This document shows, piece by piece, positions 30,927-39,218 of a stretch of DNA of 64,000 bases. The DNA comes from Halobium salinum (GTDB taxonomy: Archaea; Halobacteriota; Halobacteria; Halobacteriales; Haloferacaceae). The notes under the pieces are model-generated. The model worked only from the letters and a program-made list of their open reading frames with translations, ran no database searches and was not told the origin of the DNA. The stretch's first letter is position 1. The number at the start of each line of letters is the position of its first letter. Location: the NCBI RefSeq assembly GCF_026586625.1, contig NZ_JAODIW010000010.1:124001-188000 (forward strand). The letters are read 5' to 3'. The position numbers were made by a program, and so were the translations under genes.

Positions 30927-31439
30927 TTACCTGAACCCGCTCCAGTCGCCCTCGTCGGGGTCGTCGAGGTGCGGACCGCCGGGGCCGCCCTGCCCGCCGT
31001 CCTCCGGGTCGAAGTCGACCTCCGAGGGGGGCCGGCCGGCGGCGTCGAGCACCGTGTCGGAGACGGTGATTCCGCAGTCGGCGCGCACCGCCACGGCGAC
31101 CGCGTCGCTCGGGCGGGCGTCGAAGACGAACTTCTCCGACTCGCCCTCGACGTACCGCACGATGTCGAGTTTCGCGAAGAACGTCCCCTCGGAGAGGTCG
31201 TCGATGCGAACGCCGTCGATAGCGCCACCGAACTCGGTGACGACGTCGACGAGGAGGTCGTGGGTGAGCGGGCGCTCGAACGGCTCGCCCGAGAGCCCGA
31301 GCTGGATGGCGCGCGCCTGGTCCTGCGTGACGAAGATGGGGAGGTACTCGTCGCGGGCGGCGAGGACGACGGCCGGCACGCCCGCCCCGTCCGGGCCGAC
31401 GCCGACCGCGATGCCCTCTACCTGGGCGGTGTGGTCCAT
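30927..31439 (-). CDS. Bifunctional nuclease family (DUF151) protein
   Basis: The 170-residue protein has the BFN/DUF151 core: VVLAARDEYLPIFVTQDQARAIQLGLSGEPFERPLTHDLLVDVV, with a second half FVFDARPSDAVAVAVRADCGITVSDTVLDAAG. Relatives are described as nucleases or regulators of stress responses in plants and bacteria; no catalytic residues are proven. The C-terminus is an acidic Gly/Pro/Asp tail. It is a single gene convergent with the DppC-type permease. Confidence 0.85.
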   Translation of the reverse strand: MDHTAQVEGIAVGVGPDGAGVPAVVLAARDEYLPIFVTQDQARAIQLGLSGEPFERPLTHDLLVDVVTEFGGAIDGVRIDDLSEGTFFAKLDIVRYVEGESEKFVFDARPSDAVAVAVRADCGITVSDTVLDAAGRPPSEVDFDPEDGGQGGPGGPHLDDPDEGDWSGFR

Positions 31440-31542
31440 GCTATCGCGTTCGCCCCGGAGCTACGAATAGTTACTCCCAGTGTCGTCGGCGCCGTCAGGA
31501 AAAGACGAGTCGGGGCCGGGCGCCGGCGACGGCGACGACGGA

Positions 31543-31791
31543 TTACGTCGACCGTCGCAGTCGGACGGTGTCGTCGTCGTAGGAGTCGACGTGGTCGTTA
31601 CTGATTTCGTTCGAGTCGTCGTCGTCCCAGCCGAGCATGTCCTTCACCTTGTCGGTGAGGTCCTGGTCGTCGTCGTGGTTCCGGTCGACCGTCGCTCGGT
31701 CGCCGTTTACGTCCCCGATGGTGCCGATTTCGGTGCCGTCGGCCGTGGTCACGCGCTTGTTCCGGTCGTCGTCGGTGAACTCTCGGGCCAT
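31543..31791 (-). CDS. Small acidic PRC-barrel-like protein
   Basis: The 82-residue, very acidic protein begins FTDDDRNKRVTTADGTEIGTIGDVNGDRATVD, a pattern typical of haloarchaeal PRC-barrel-like proteins. A later stretch of Asp residues (WDDDDSNEISNDHVDSYDDDT) follows. The PRC beta-barrel binds RNA or mediates protein contacts in other systems; the role here is unknown. ATG 31791 is preferred; longer starts give a hydroxyl-rich N-terminus not typical for the family. Confidence 0.7.
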   Translation of the reverse strand: MAREFTDDDRNKRVTTADGTEIGTIGDVNGDRATVDRNHDDDQDLTDKVKDMLGWDDDDSNEISNDHVDSYDDDTVRLRRST

Positions 31792-31997
31792 TGCGTTCTG
31801 TCGGACACGAGCCAACGAAAGAGTCACGGTGCCTGTTGACACAGGCCCACTACGTGGGGGCGGATAGCTGCGGAACTCGACGGGATCGTGGACCGTCCGC
31901 GCGAACCCTCGCGAACGAACGGCGTCGGGGACCGGACTCCTCCCGACGTCACGCCTCCGGTGCGCTGCACGTGAGGTCGTACTTCCCGCCGCGGCCG

Positions 31998-33089
31998 TCA
32001 GTCACCCTCCGCGTCGACGCTCGCCTCGCTACCGGTGGCCTCGATACTTCCCATGTCGGGGGTGCGCCGACCGGCGCGAGCGGATTGGAGTTTACCCAGG
32101 GCGACGGCACAGACGTAGATGCCCACGGCGACGAGGACGATGACCCCGCCGGCCGTGACGCCGCCGTAGTAGGCGACGCCGATTCCCAACAGCACCGCGA
32201 GTTCCGCGAGGACGACCGAGACGACGAGCGACTCGGAGAAGCTCCGGGACACCTGCGTCGCCCCCGCGACCGGGACCACGAGCATCGCCGCGACGAGGAT
32301 GACGCCCATTATCTGCATCGCGCCGACGACGACCATCGCCGTCAGCATCACCATCACGCGGTTGTACCAGTTGACGGAGATGCCGGAGACGGCGGCCGCC
32401 GTCTCGTCGAAGGTGACGTAGAGGAGTTGGTTGCGCGTGACGGCCACCGTCCCGACGATGACGGCGAAGAGGACGAGGAGGATGGCCGCGCTCTGGGGCG
32501 ACACCGTCGACAGGTTGCCGAAGAGGAACTGGTTGACGCCGACGGCGAGCCCGCCCGCGTTGAGGCTGATGAGCGTCGTCCCCAGCGCGAACCCGGTCGA
32601 CAGGACGATAGCCATCGACACGTCGTTGTAGGCGTCGGTGACCTCCGAGATGAGCTCGATGAACAGCGCGGCGATCATCGCCACGACGACGGCGGTGAGG
32701 TACGGCGACACCCCGAGGTCGATGACGGCGTTCAGGAACAGGCCGACGGCCACGCCGGCGAACCCGGTGTGCGCCAGCGCGTCGCCGATGAGCGCGAGCT
32801 GTCGGTGGACCAGGAACGTCCCGATGAGCGGCGCCATCACGCCGACGCAGAGCCCGACGAGTATCGCCCGGTGCATGAACCGGTAGCGCGGGTTCAGCAT
32901 CTCGAGGCCCGTGAAGTAGTACACCCAGTCCATGAGCCAGTACCACTGCTCTAAGAGCCACAGCAGGACGCCGAAGACGAGGTCGCCGACGGCACCCAGC
33001 GCGCCCTGTAGCGGGAGCGCGAGCAACAGCGAGGGGTCCGCGGCGGCGAGAGTACCGGTCACGGGCGCGGCCGTCACGACGGCGTTCAT
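31998..33089 (-). CDS. znuB: Zinc/manganese ABC transporter permease
   Basis: The 363-residue permease has about nine helices and the ABC-3 family sequence FMHRAILVGLCVGVMAPLIGTFLVHRQLALIGDALAHTGFAGVAVG and VATGFALGTTLISL-type segments. It brings Zn2+ or Mn2+ across the membrane. An unusual N-terminal extension of about 65 residues before the first family helix contains hydrophobic stretches (ALPLQGALGAVGDLVFGVLLWLLEQWYWLMDWVYYFTGLEML). It overlaps the ATPase gene by ATGA and is the last gene of a tight three-gene operon. Metal identity is inferred from the family, not from residues. Confidence 0.88.
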   Translation of the reverse strand: MNAVVTAAPVTGTLAAADPSLLLALPLQGALGAVGDLVFGVLLWLLEQWYWLMDWVYYFTGLEMLNPRYRFMHRAILVGLCVGVMAPLIGTFLVHRQLALIGDALAHTGFAGVAVGLFLNAVIDLGVSPYLTAVVVAMIAALFIELISEVTDAYNDVSMAIVLSTGFALGTTLISLNAGGLAVGVNQFLFGNLSTVSPQSAAILLVLFAVIVGTVAVTRNQLLYVTFDETAAAVSGISVNWYNRVMVMLTAMVVVGAMQIMGVILVAAMLVVPVAGATQVSRSFSESLVVSVVLAELAVLLGIGVAYYGGVTAGGVIVLVAVGIYVCAVALGKLQSARAGRRTPDMGSIEATGSEASVDAEGD

Positions 33090-33907
33090 CCGCTCCCACC
33101 CGTGAGAACCCGCGCCTCGGTTCCGAACGCCCGCGCCAGGGCGTCGCTCTCGACGAACTCGTCCGTCGGGCCGTCGAAGTAGAGCTCGCGGTTGAGACAG
33201 ACGACGCGGTCGGCGTGCTCGACGACCGCCCCGAGGTCGTGCTCGATGAGGAGAACGGTGATGCCCTCGGCGTTGAGCGCCGCCAGCAGGTCGTAGAACG
33301 CGTCGACGGACTCGGCGTCGACGCCGACGGTCGGCTCGTCCAGGACGAGCAGGTCGGCCTCGCTCGCCAGCGCCCGCGCGATGAACGCCCGCTGGCGCTG
33401 GCCGCCCGAGAGCTGCGTGACGCGCCGGTCGGCGAACGCGCTCATCCCCACTGTCGCGAGTGCGTCGTCGACGACCGCCCAGTCCTCGCCCGACAGCCGG
33501 CCGAACCCGACGTGCGGGAACCGACCCATCTTCACCACCTCGCGGACGGTGATGGGCATCTCCTTCGCGGCGCTGGCGCGCTGGGCGACGTAGCCGACCC
33601 GCTCGCCGTCGTCGAAGCGGTCGGCCCGCTCGCCGAACAGCCGGGCCGTCCCCGCGTCGGGCTCGAGCAGACCCAGCATCAGCTGCATCAGCGTCGACTT
33701 GCCCGAGCCGTTCGGCCCCACGATGGCGACGTACTCCCCCGGGTCGATAGTCAGCGAGACGTCCTCGACCACGGGTGTCGCCGTGTAGCCGAAGGCCACG
33801 TCGGCGAGGTGGACGACCGGCTCGCCCGCCGCGGCCGCGTCGCTCTCGGCGGTCGGTCGCTCGGCCGTGCCAGCCGCCGTCGCGGATTCGGTGTCCTGCG
33901 GGCTCAT
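33086..33907 (-). CDS. znuC: Zinc/manganese ABC transporter ATP-binding protein
   Basis: The 273-residue ABC ATPase has Walker A GPNGSGKST, a Q-loop in GYVAQRASAAKEM, signature LSGGQRQRAFIARALA, Walker B LLVLDEPTVGVD and the switch histidine LIEHDLG. The first 35 residues are Ala/Thr/Glu-rich and not part of the fold. It powers the metal importer with the flanking binding protein and permease. ATG 33907 overlaps the stop of the binding-protein gene (ATGA), so ATP hydrolysis and transport subunits are made in fixed ratio by coupling. Confidence 0.92.
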   Translation of the reverse strand: MSPQDTESATAAGTAERPTAESDAAAAGEPVVHLADVAFGYTATPVVEDVSLTIDPGEYVAIVGPNGSGKSTLMQLMLGLLEPDAGTARLFGERADRFDDGERVGYVAQRASAAKEMPITVREVVKMGRFPHVGFGRLSGEDWAVVDDALATVGMSAFADRRVTQLSGGQRQRAFIARALASEADLLVLDEPTVGVDAESVDAFYDLLAALNAEGITVLLIEHDLGAVVEHADRVVCLNRELYFDGPTDEFVESDALARAFGTEARVLTGGSG

Positions 33908-34998
33908 GTCGGTTCGAAGTTCCGCCACTGCTCGAGCCAGCCCGCCGATGGGGCCGCGTCCTCGGGGGTCTCGGTGCCGAGGACGATTTCGAGGGTGGGG
34001 AGGTTGATGTTGTAGGCAATCTCCTCGTACCCCCAGTTCTCCTCGACCCACTGCTCGCGGACGCCGGCGTACGGCGTCATGGGGAAGTACGCCTCCACGT
34101 TCGTCTCGCGGACGAGCTGCTGGGCGGGGCGCTGGGACTCGAAGACGCCGTTGGCGATGTACTTGATGTCGTTCTCGCGGATGACCGCCGCCGCTTCGCG
34201 GATGTCCGCGGGTTTGACGTCGCCGCTCGCCGCGAGGCTCGTCACCAGCGGGCGCATCCGCGCGCCGTAGCGTACCCCGATGTACTGGAAGGCGTTGTGC
34301 GCGGCCAACTGGACGACGTCACGCTCGGCCGCCTCGAAGACGGCCTCGTAGTCGCCGTCGATACGCTCCAGCACCTCCGACTTGTAGGTCTCGGCGTTCT
34401 CGCGGAAGGTGTCGGCGTGCTCCGGCAGGAGGTCGGCGAACCCGTCGGCGATGTTGTCGACGGACTGCTTCGCGCGCAGGGGGTCGAGCCAGAAGTGCGG
34501 GTCCTTCCCGCGCTGCGCGCCGACGCCCTCCTCCTCGCGGTCCAGCGACGCCGCCAGGTCGATTAGCTCGACTCCCTTTCGGACGTTGATGAGCGCCGTG
34601 TCGACGTCGTCGCCCTCGACCGTCTCGATGGCCCGGTCGGCCCAGGGCTGGAACTCCGCCCCGACGTGGACGAACGCGTCCGCCTCGATGATGCGCTGCG
34701 TGATGCTCGCGTTCGGCTCCCAGCCGTGACCGTGGAGCCCTGTGGGAACGAGATTCTCCACCGTCAGCGGGGTGCCGTCGGCGACCTGCCGGCCGAAGTC
34801 GTAGAAGCTGAAGAACGACGCTACCGCGACCGGCCCGTCGTCCCCGCCCTCGTCGCCGCCGTCGCCATCGTCTCCGGCCTGCCCGGGCGCACTCGGCAGC
34901 GCCGTGCAGCCGGCTACCCCCGCCAGCGCCGCCGCACCACCGGCGCGCAGTGCGTCGCGTCGCGTCGTCGCTCGTTCGTCGTGGTTTCCAGATGACAT
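33904..34998 (-). CDS. znuA: Zinc/manganese ABC transporter substrate-binding lipoprotein
   Basis: The 364-residue protein has a Tat-type signal (TTRRDALRAGGAAALAGVAG) and a lipobox ending in Cys31, so it is folded in the cytosol, exported and lipid-anchored. The mature part has an Asp/Gly-rich flexible stretch and a cluster A-I binding fold. Metal-ligand candidates are the histidines in PTGLHGHGWEP, FVHVGAEF and DPHFWLDPL. It binds the metal outside and delivers it to the permease. The operator-like palindrome upstream suggests metal-dependent repression. Zn versus Mn is not settled by the sequence. Confidence 0.9.
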   Translation of the reverse strand: MSSGNHDERATTRRDALRAGGAAALAGVAGCTALPSAPGQAGDDGDGGDEGGDDGPVAVASFFSFYDFGRQVADGTPLTVENLVPTGLHGHGWEPNASITQRIIEADAFVHVGAEFQPWADRAIETVEGDDVDTALINVRKGVELIDLAASLDREEEGVGAQRGKDPHFWLDPLRAKQSVDNIADGFADLLPEHADTFRENAETYKSEVLERIDGDYEAVFEAAERDVVQLAAHNAFQYIGVRYGARMRPLVTSLAASGDVKPADIREAAAVIRENDIKYIANGVFESQRPAQQLVRETNVEAYFPMTPYAGVREQWVEENWGYEEIAYNINLPTLEIVLGTETPEDAAPSAGWLEQWRNFEPT

Positions 34999-35017
34999 AA
35001 TATATATCGAACTCCTC

Positions 35018-35035
35018 GATTAGTCTCGTCTAATC
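35018..35035. promoter_or_regulatory. Palindromic operator upstream of the metal importer
   Basis: GATTAG (35018-35023) and CTAATC (35030-35035) form a perfect 6-base inverted repeat with a 6-base spacer TCTCGT, 20-37 bases before the znuA-type ATG. DtxR/MntR-type metal repressors in other microbes use related palindromes with TTAG/CTAA half-sites, so metal-responsive repression is likely. An adjacent ATATATAT stretch (35000-35008) is close to the start codon. Confidence 0.55.
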
Positions 35036-35195
35036 TTCGATTTGTGTCCCCCGTACTTGTTAGTTGTGTCTCCGAAAATAGCGGCGGTGGGACGACGCCC
35101 GTCGGAGGAGCGTCTCACCGCGTCTCGTTTCGTCCCTTCCCACCCGGCGCCGTCAGGCCTCGCTCTTCGACCGACGACGGCGGGTTCGCGTGCCG

Positions 35196-35834
35196 TCAGG
35201 CCGTCCGACGGACGTACCGCACCGCGAACGCCGCGAGCAGGACGGCGAGGCCGCCGAGGAAGAAGAGCAGTCCGGGCGGGAGCCCCATCGCCTGTCCCGC
35301 CGCGTCCGCGGCCGTCCCGGTCGCCTCCATCGTGCCGGCACTGCCGCCCTCCGCGCCGCCGGTCGCCCCGAAGCCGAAGGGCGGGCCCTCGGCGAGGAGC
35401 GACTCGACGAGCACCGAGCCGACTGCGAGCGCGCCGACGGCGCCGAGCAGGCGCTTGAGCGCCGGGACGAGGCCGGTGCTGTCGGCTTCGCGCCCGGCGA
35501 AGACGACGAGCGGGCGGTCGGCGGGGGCGTACACCTTCATCTCGCGACCCTTCTCGGAGTAGACGGTGTCGACGACCGACACCACTTCGGCGTCGTCGAG
35601 CTTTCCGAGGTGGTACTGGACGTTCTGGAGGGTAGTGTCGATGCGGTCTGCGAGCCCGCTCGCGGTGTCTGGCTCCTCGTGGAGGGCGGCGAGGAGTTTT
35701 CGGGCCGTGCCGGAGGAGAGCGCCGACATGAGCGCGTCGGCGTCGTCGCTGTCGACACCGATGACCCGGGGCTCTGCGTCCCCGGCCCGCTCGATCGCGT
35801 CCGCGCTCGGGGAGGAGGGCAGTAGCTTCGCCAT
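35196..35834 (-). CDS. HTH regulator with two C-terminal membrane helices
   Basis: The 212-residue protein has an ArsR-like winged helix near residues 33-100 (ALMSALSSGTARKLLAALHEEPDTASGLADRIDTTLQNVQYHLGKLDDAEVV), then two membrane helices at about 122-146 and 185-207 separated by a Gly/Ala-rich extracellular-type loop. It therefore stays attached to the membrane through its C-terminus. Such tethered regulators are common in haloarchaea but their signals are not known. It is divergent from a small membrane-protein gene through a palindromic GTATAC element, so it may control that gene. Confidence 0.78.
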   Translation of the reverse strand: MAKLLPSSPSADAIERAGDAEPRVIGVDSDDADALMSALSSGTARKLLAALHEEPDTASGLADRIDTTLQNVQYHLGKLDDAEVVSVVDTVYSEKGREMKVYAPADRPLVVFAGREADSTGLVPALKRLLGAVGALAVGSVLVESLLAEGPPFGFGATGGAEGGSAGTMEATGTAADAAGQAMGLPPGLLFFLGGLAVLLAAFAVRYVRRTA

Positions 35835-35854
35835 GCCACCCGATAGCGCCCCGC

Positions 35855-35862
35855 GGTATACG
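35855..35862. promoter_or_regulatory. Shared palindromic TATA-like element between divergent genes
   Basis: GGTATACG contains the palindrome GTATAC. It is centred about 25 bases from ATG 35834 on the minus strand and about 21 bases from GTG 35880 on the plus strand. One TBP-binding site may therefore serve both directions. Confidence 0.4.
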
Positions 35863-35879
35863 AGTCTATCGCCGGGCGA

Positions 35880-36197
35880 GTGACAGGACGGGACGGGAGG
35901 CGACCGCGTCGACGACCGGTCGTCGACCGCGGCGACGAGTTTACCTTCGTGGGCCCGCTTCGGTTCCCCGTGTTCGAGGACTACTCGCGCGCCGACCTGC
36001 TCGTCGCCGCCACGTACGTGCTCGCCGGCCTGCTGTTCGCCGCCGCCGCGGTCGTCGACCCGGCGGTGGACCCGGCGTTCGCGCTCGTCGTCGCCCTCCC
36101 GCTCGTAACGCTCCCGCCGGTGTTGCTCCGGGACCACGTCGCGAAACAGCGACTCGCCGACGCGGAGTTCGGGTACGACGTGACGCTAGAGGACTGA
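35880..36197 (+). CDS. Small membrane protein divergent from the tethered regulator
   Basis: The 105-residue frame begins at GTG 35880, with an alternative in-frame GTG at 35949 giving 82 residues. Either form has two adjacent hydrophobic segments (LLVAATYVLAGLLFAAAAVVD and AFALVVALPLVTLPPVLL). The N-terminal 22 residues of the longer form are Arg-rich, which favours the shorter start, but the TATA-like element favours the longer one. Function unknown; possibly a sensor partner of the adjacent regulator. Confidence 0.55.
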   Translation: MTGRDGRRPRRRPVVDRGDEFTFVGPLRFPVFEDYSRADLLVAATYVLAGLLFAAAAVVDPAVDPAFALVVALPLVTLPPVLLRDHVAKQRLADAEFGYDVTLED

Positions 36198-36237
36198 ACT
36201 CTTCGGCGACCGACGCCGCGGTTTTCTCGACGGACGG

Positions 36238-37605
36238 CTACGCGGTCCCCTCGACGACCAGCACCCGCAGGTCGTTCACGTTCGTCCCCGTCGGCCCCGT
36301 CTCCAGTAGTGCACCCCTCGAACCGAGGTACGGCAGGGCGTCGTTCCGCGCCAGCGCGTCTCGTGCGCCGGCCACGTCGTCGACGGTGTCGAGGCCGACG
36401 AGCGCCCCCGCAACGTCGCTCGCGCCGTCCCGACCGTCGGTGTCGACGCTGGCGAGCGCGACCTCCCACCCCGCCGCTCGGGCGAGCGACCCCTCCGCGA
36501 ACTCCACGCCCGCCGAGAGCGCGAACTCCTGGTTCGGGCCGCCTTCACCGTCGCCGCGGACGGTGACGGTGGCCTCGCCCCCCGAGAGTACCACGGCGGG
36601 TGCCTCGACGGGGTTGCCCGTCGCGACGACCTCCTCGGCGACCGCGGCGTGGGTCTTCGCGGCCTCCCGAGCCTCCCCGCGGACGCGCGAGGAGAGGACG
36701 AGGGCGTCGTACCCGCGTTCCACCGCGACCTCGCGGGCGGCGTCGACAGCCGTGAACCCGCTCGCGAGAACGACGTTCTGCACGCGCTCGAAGACGGAGT
36801 CGTCGGCCCGGGGGGTCTCGTCGAGGTCGCCGTCGCGGCCCCGCTCGAGTCGATGCCGCACCGCCGCGGGGGCGTCGATGCCGTACCCGGCCAGCACGGC
36901 GAGCGCGTCGGCGAACGTCGAGTCGTCGGGCGCGGTCGGCCCGCTAGCGATGACGGAGAGGTCGTCGCCGACCACGTCCGAGAGGACGAGGCCGACGGTC
37001 GTCGCCGGGGCTGCCGCGCGCGCGAGGCCGCCGCCCTTTATCGCCGAGAGGTGTTTCCTGACGGCGTTCAACTCGTCGATACTCGCCCCGCTGTCGAGCA
37101 GTGCGCGGGTCGTCGTCTGCAGGTCGTCCAGTGTGACTCCCGCGTCCCCTCCCTCGGCGGGTGCCGCGAGCAGCGCGCTCGCGCCGCCGGTGACGACGGC
37201 GAGCAGTAGCGTCCGTTCGTCGGCGTCGCGGGCGAGGTCCAACAGGCGGCGGGTGGCGTCGACACCGCGCTCGCTCGGCACCGGGTGGTCGCCGACCGCG
37301 ACCTCGACGCGCCCGGCGTCGCCGGGGTCGGGGGCGACGACGAGCCCCTCGGTGAGGCGGTCGCCCAACTCCCGGTCGAGGGCCCGCCCGACGCCGACCG
37401 CCGCCTTGCCGCCGCCGAGGACGAGCAGTCGGTCGTAGTCGGCGAGATCGTAAGTCTCCGCGCCGACGGTGAGGCGGTCGCCGTCGAGCGCCACCTCGTC
37501 GGCGACGACCCGCTCGGGGTCGGCGGCTTCGATGCCGGCCGCGACACAGGCGAGCGCCGTCTCACGGGCCGGCGTCCCGCCGGCCGCGGAGTCGGGATTG
37601 AACAT
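36238..37605 (-). CDS. Glycerate 2-kinase (DUF4147/MOFRL family)
   Basis: The 455-residue protein has the N-terminal DUF4147 domain (VLGGGKAAVGVGRAL near 65, VTGGASALLAAPAEG near 135, LSDVVGDDLSVIASGPTAPD near 205) and the MOFRL domain (VLSGGEATVTVRGDGEGGPNQEFAL near 345 and ASVDTDGRDG). The family phosphorylates glycerate, mostly to 2-phosphoglycerate, feeding glycolysis. It ends with the conserved TGPTGTNVNDLRVL. A TTTATC box about 26 bases before ATG 37605 suggests a leaderless mRNA. No serine or glyoxylate pathway genes are adjacent. Confidence 0.9.
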   Translation of the reverse strand: MFNPDSAAGGTPARETALACVAAGIEAADPERVVADEVALDGDRLTVGAETYDLADYDRLLVLGGGKAAVGVGRALDRELGDRLTEGLVVAPDPGDAGRVEVAVGDHPVPSERGVDATRRLLDLARDADERTLLLAVVTGGASALLAAPAEGGDAGVTLDDLQTTTRALLDSGASIDELNAVRKHLSAIKGGGLARAAAPATTVGLVLSDVVGDDLSVIASGPTAPDDSTFADALAVLAGYGIDAPAAVRHRLERGRDGDLDETPRADDSVFERVQNVVLASGFTAVDAAREVAVERGYDALVLSSRVRGEAREAAKTHAAVAEEVVATGNPVEAPAVVLSGGEATVTVRGDGEGGPNQEFALSAGVEFAEGSLARAAGWEVALASVDTDGRDGASDVAGALVGLDTVDDVAGARDALARNDALPYLGSRGALLETGPTGTNVNDLRVLVVEGTA

Positions 37606-37952
37606 ATGCGTCGTCGCCCCCGAGACGGGATAAATCGGCGGGACGCTCCGCGGGGAATCGAGTCGGGCCGCCCGGGTGGCTCGACTCGTCCCGCCCTCGC
37701 CCGACCCGCCCCGACCGAGCCGCGTGGTATCAGTTGTCGTGAAATTCAGGAATGCGCACGCACTGCCGACGGCACTCGTAACTTATACGGATAGCCGTGG
37801 CTCCTCACGCCGTTCTTCGGGTGTGAGCGGGAACCTGTCAGTTCGAGTTGTCTCCGACACAACCCCAGTTGAATCGCAAGACAGCGCCGGGGTCGACCGG
37901 TTGCCTGCTAGAGAAAGCTTATATACACGTCCGGCGGCCGGTCGAGTAGGAG
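37606..37952. other. Intergenic region between glycerate kinase and a small membrane protein
   Basis: These 347 bases have no credible gene. CGAGTC (37659-37664) and GACTCG (37683-37688) form one inverted repeat. An orphan TATA-like AACTTATACGG (37780-37790) is followed by a CTCAC/GTGAG hairpin (about 37803-37825), which might mark a small RNA. The promoter of the downstream gene, CTTATATACACG, lies at 37918-37929. Confidence 0.4.
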
Positions 37953-38153
37953 ATGTTCGCCGTGTTCCGTCGGCTCGCCCTGTTCGCACTGTACCAGACT
38001 ACCGTCGCCCTGGGAATCCTCCTGCTTCCCGTCGCCGTCCTCGCCCGTCGCGCTGGCGTCAACCTGCCCGTCGGTCGACTCGTCGTCACGATGGGGGAGG
38101 CCTACGACGACGCCGTGTCCCCCGAGACGGTCGAGGAGTCCGCCACGAACTGA
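37953..38153 (+). CDS. Small membrane protein (66 aa)
   Basis: The 66-residue protein has one or two closely spaced helices (MFAVFRRLALFALYQTTVALGILLLPVAVLA) followed by a soluble, acidic end (GEAYDDAVSPETVEESATN). A strong TATA-like TTATATA (37919-37925) is centred about 31 bases upstream, and TAGGAG sits directly before the ATG, so translation is probably from a very short leader. I see no family signature. The gene is followed by an 18-base tandem repeat. Confidence 0.7.
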   Translation: MFAVFRRLALFALYQTTVALGILLLPVAVLARRAGVNLPVGRLVVTMGEAYDDAVSPETVEESATN

Positions 38154-38155
38154 CC

Positions 38156-38189
38156 GACCGACTCGACCGACCCGACCGACTCGACCGAC
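38156..38189. repeat. Short 18-bp-period direct repeat after the small membrane-protein gene
   Basis: GACCGACTCGACCGAC occurs at 38156-38171 and again at 38174-38189, so an 18-base unit is present twice. A GCGCTCGCCGCCGCCAC unit also occurs twice nearby (38212-38228 and 38241-38257). Such GC-rich direct repeats may be slippage products. Confidence 0.55.
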
Positions 38190-38365
38190 TCTGCCACGCT
38201 GCTTCTCGAGCGCGCTCGCCGCCGCCACGGTTTCTGGTCCGCGCTCGCCGCCGCCACAACGGCTCTCGCCGCCCTCGCTTCCGGCGCCTCTGTCGCGGTC
38301 GCTCGCGCGCCGAGTCCGGTCCCTCCCGGCCTCCGGGCGCCGGCAAGGGCGCGTCGAAGGGTTGC

Positions 38366-38372
38366 CTTTATC
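38366..38372 (+). promoter_or_regulatory. TATA box of psmB
   Basis: CTTTATC is centred 29 bases before ATG 38398, consistent with a leaderless transcript of the proteasome gene. Confidence 0.55.
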
Positions 38373-38397
38373 AGCGGCGCGGGCCAACCCGCAGTCA

Positions 38398-39117
38398 ATG
38401 CGAACACCGAACTCCGGTGACCTCGACCCGCTCAACGGCGACCACTCGAACGTGTTCGGGCCGGAACTCGGCGAGTTCCCCGAGGCCGAGCGCCGGGCGG
38501 ACCTCGACAAGGACCAACAGATGAAGACCGGAACGACGACCGTCGGCCTCCGCACGGAGGACGCCGTCGTCCTCGCCACCGACATGCGCGCCTCCCTCGG
38601 CGGCATGGTCTCCTCGAAGGACGTCCAGAAGGTGGAGCAGATTCACCCGACCGGCGCGCTCACCATCGCCGGCTCCGTCTCCGCGGCACAGTCGCTCATC
38701 CGCAACCTCCGCGCGGAGACCAGCCTCTACGAGACCCGCCGCGGCAAGGACATGAGCATGCAGGCGCTCTCGACCATCGTCTCGAACTTCCTGCGCTCGG
38801 GCGCGTTCTTCATCGTCTCGCCGCTCGTCGGCGGCGTCGACGACACCGGCCCGCACGTGTACAGCATGGACCCCCTCGGCGGCATGAGCGAGGAGGACTA
38901 CTCCGTCACCGGCTCCGGGAGCCAGTTCGCCCTCGGTGTGCTCGAACAGCACTACGAGGAGGGCCTCTCCGTCGAGGAGGCGAAGTCCATCGCCGCGAAG
39001 GCTATCGACAGCGCCGTCGAGCGCGACCTCGCCTCCGGGAACGGCATCAACGTCGCCGTCGCCACCGAGGACGGCGTCGACATCACCCGCGAGAAGGACA
39101 TCAAGAGCCTGCTCTGA
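38398..39117 (+). CDS. psmB: Proteasome beta subunit
   Basis: The 239-residue precursor of the catalytic 20S subunit assembles with alpha rings to degrade proteins in the cytoplasm. It has a propeptide of 45 residues ending QMKTG, cut before the TTTVGL motif, so Thr46 is the N-terminal nucleophile. Supporting residues are the Asp of ATDMRAS and the Lys of SSKDVQKVEQIH, with the Ser of SGSGSQFALG. ATG 38398 is set by a CTTTATC box 29 bases upstream; a frame extension upstream is not likely because the conserved propeptide starts here. Confidence 0.95.
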   Translation: MRTPNSGDLDPLNGDHSNVFGPELGEFPEAERRADLDKDQQMKTGTTTVGLRTEDAVVLATDMRASLGGMVSSKDVQKVEQIHPTGALTIAGSVSAAQSLIRNLRAETSLYETRRGKDMSMQALSTIVSNFLRSGAFFIVSPLVGGVDDTGPHVYSMDPLGGMSEEDYSVTGSGSQFALGVLEQHYEEGLSVEEAKSIAAKAIDSAVERDLASGNGINVAVATEDGVDITREKDIKSLL

Positions 39118-39218
39118 GGGCGGGACCGCCGAAGCGTATCGTTCGCCGAAGCCACTCGTCTTCTCTCTCCACGAGAATCGGCGACAGCCACATCGCCTCG
39201 TCACACGTCCCTCTAGCC

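Noticed and set aside
38156-38257. CRISPR-like repeats
   Set aside because: Only two copies of each unit with short, irregular spacing; no array structure and no cas genes.
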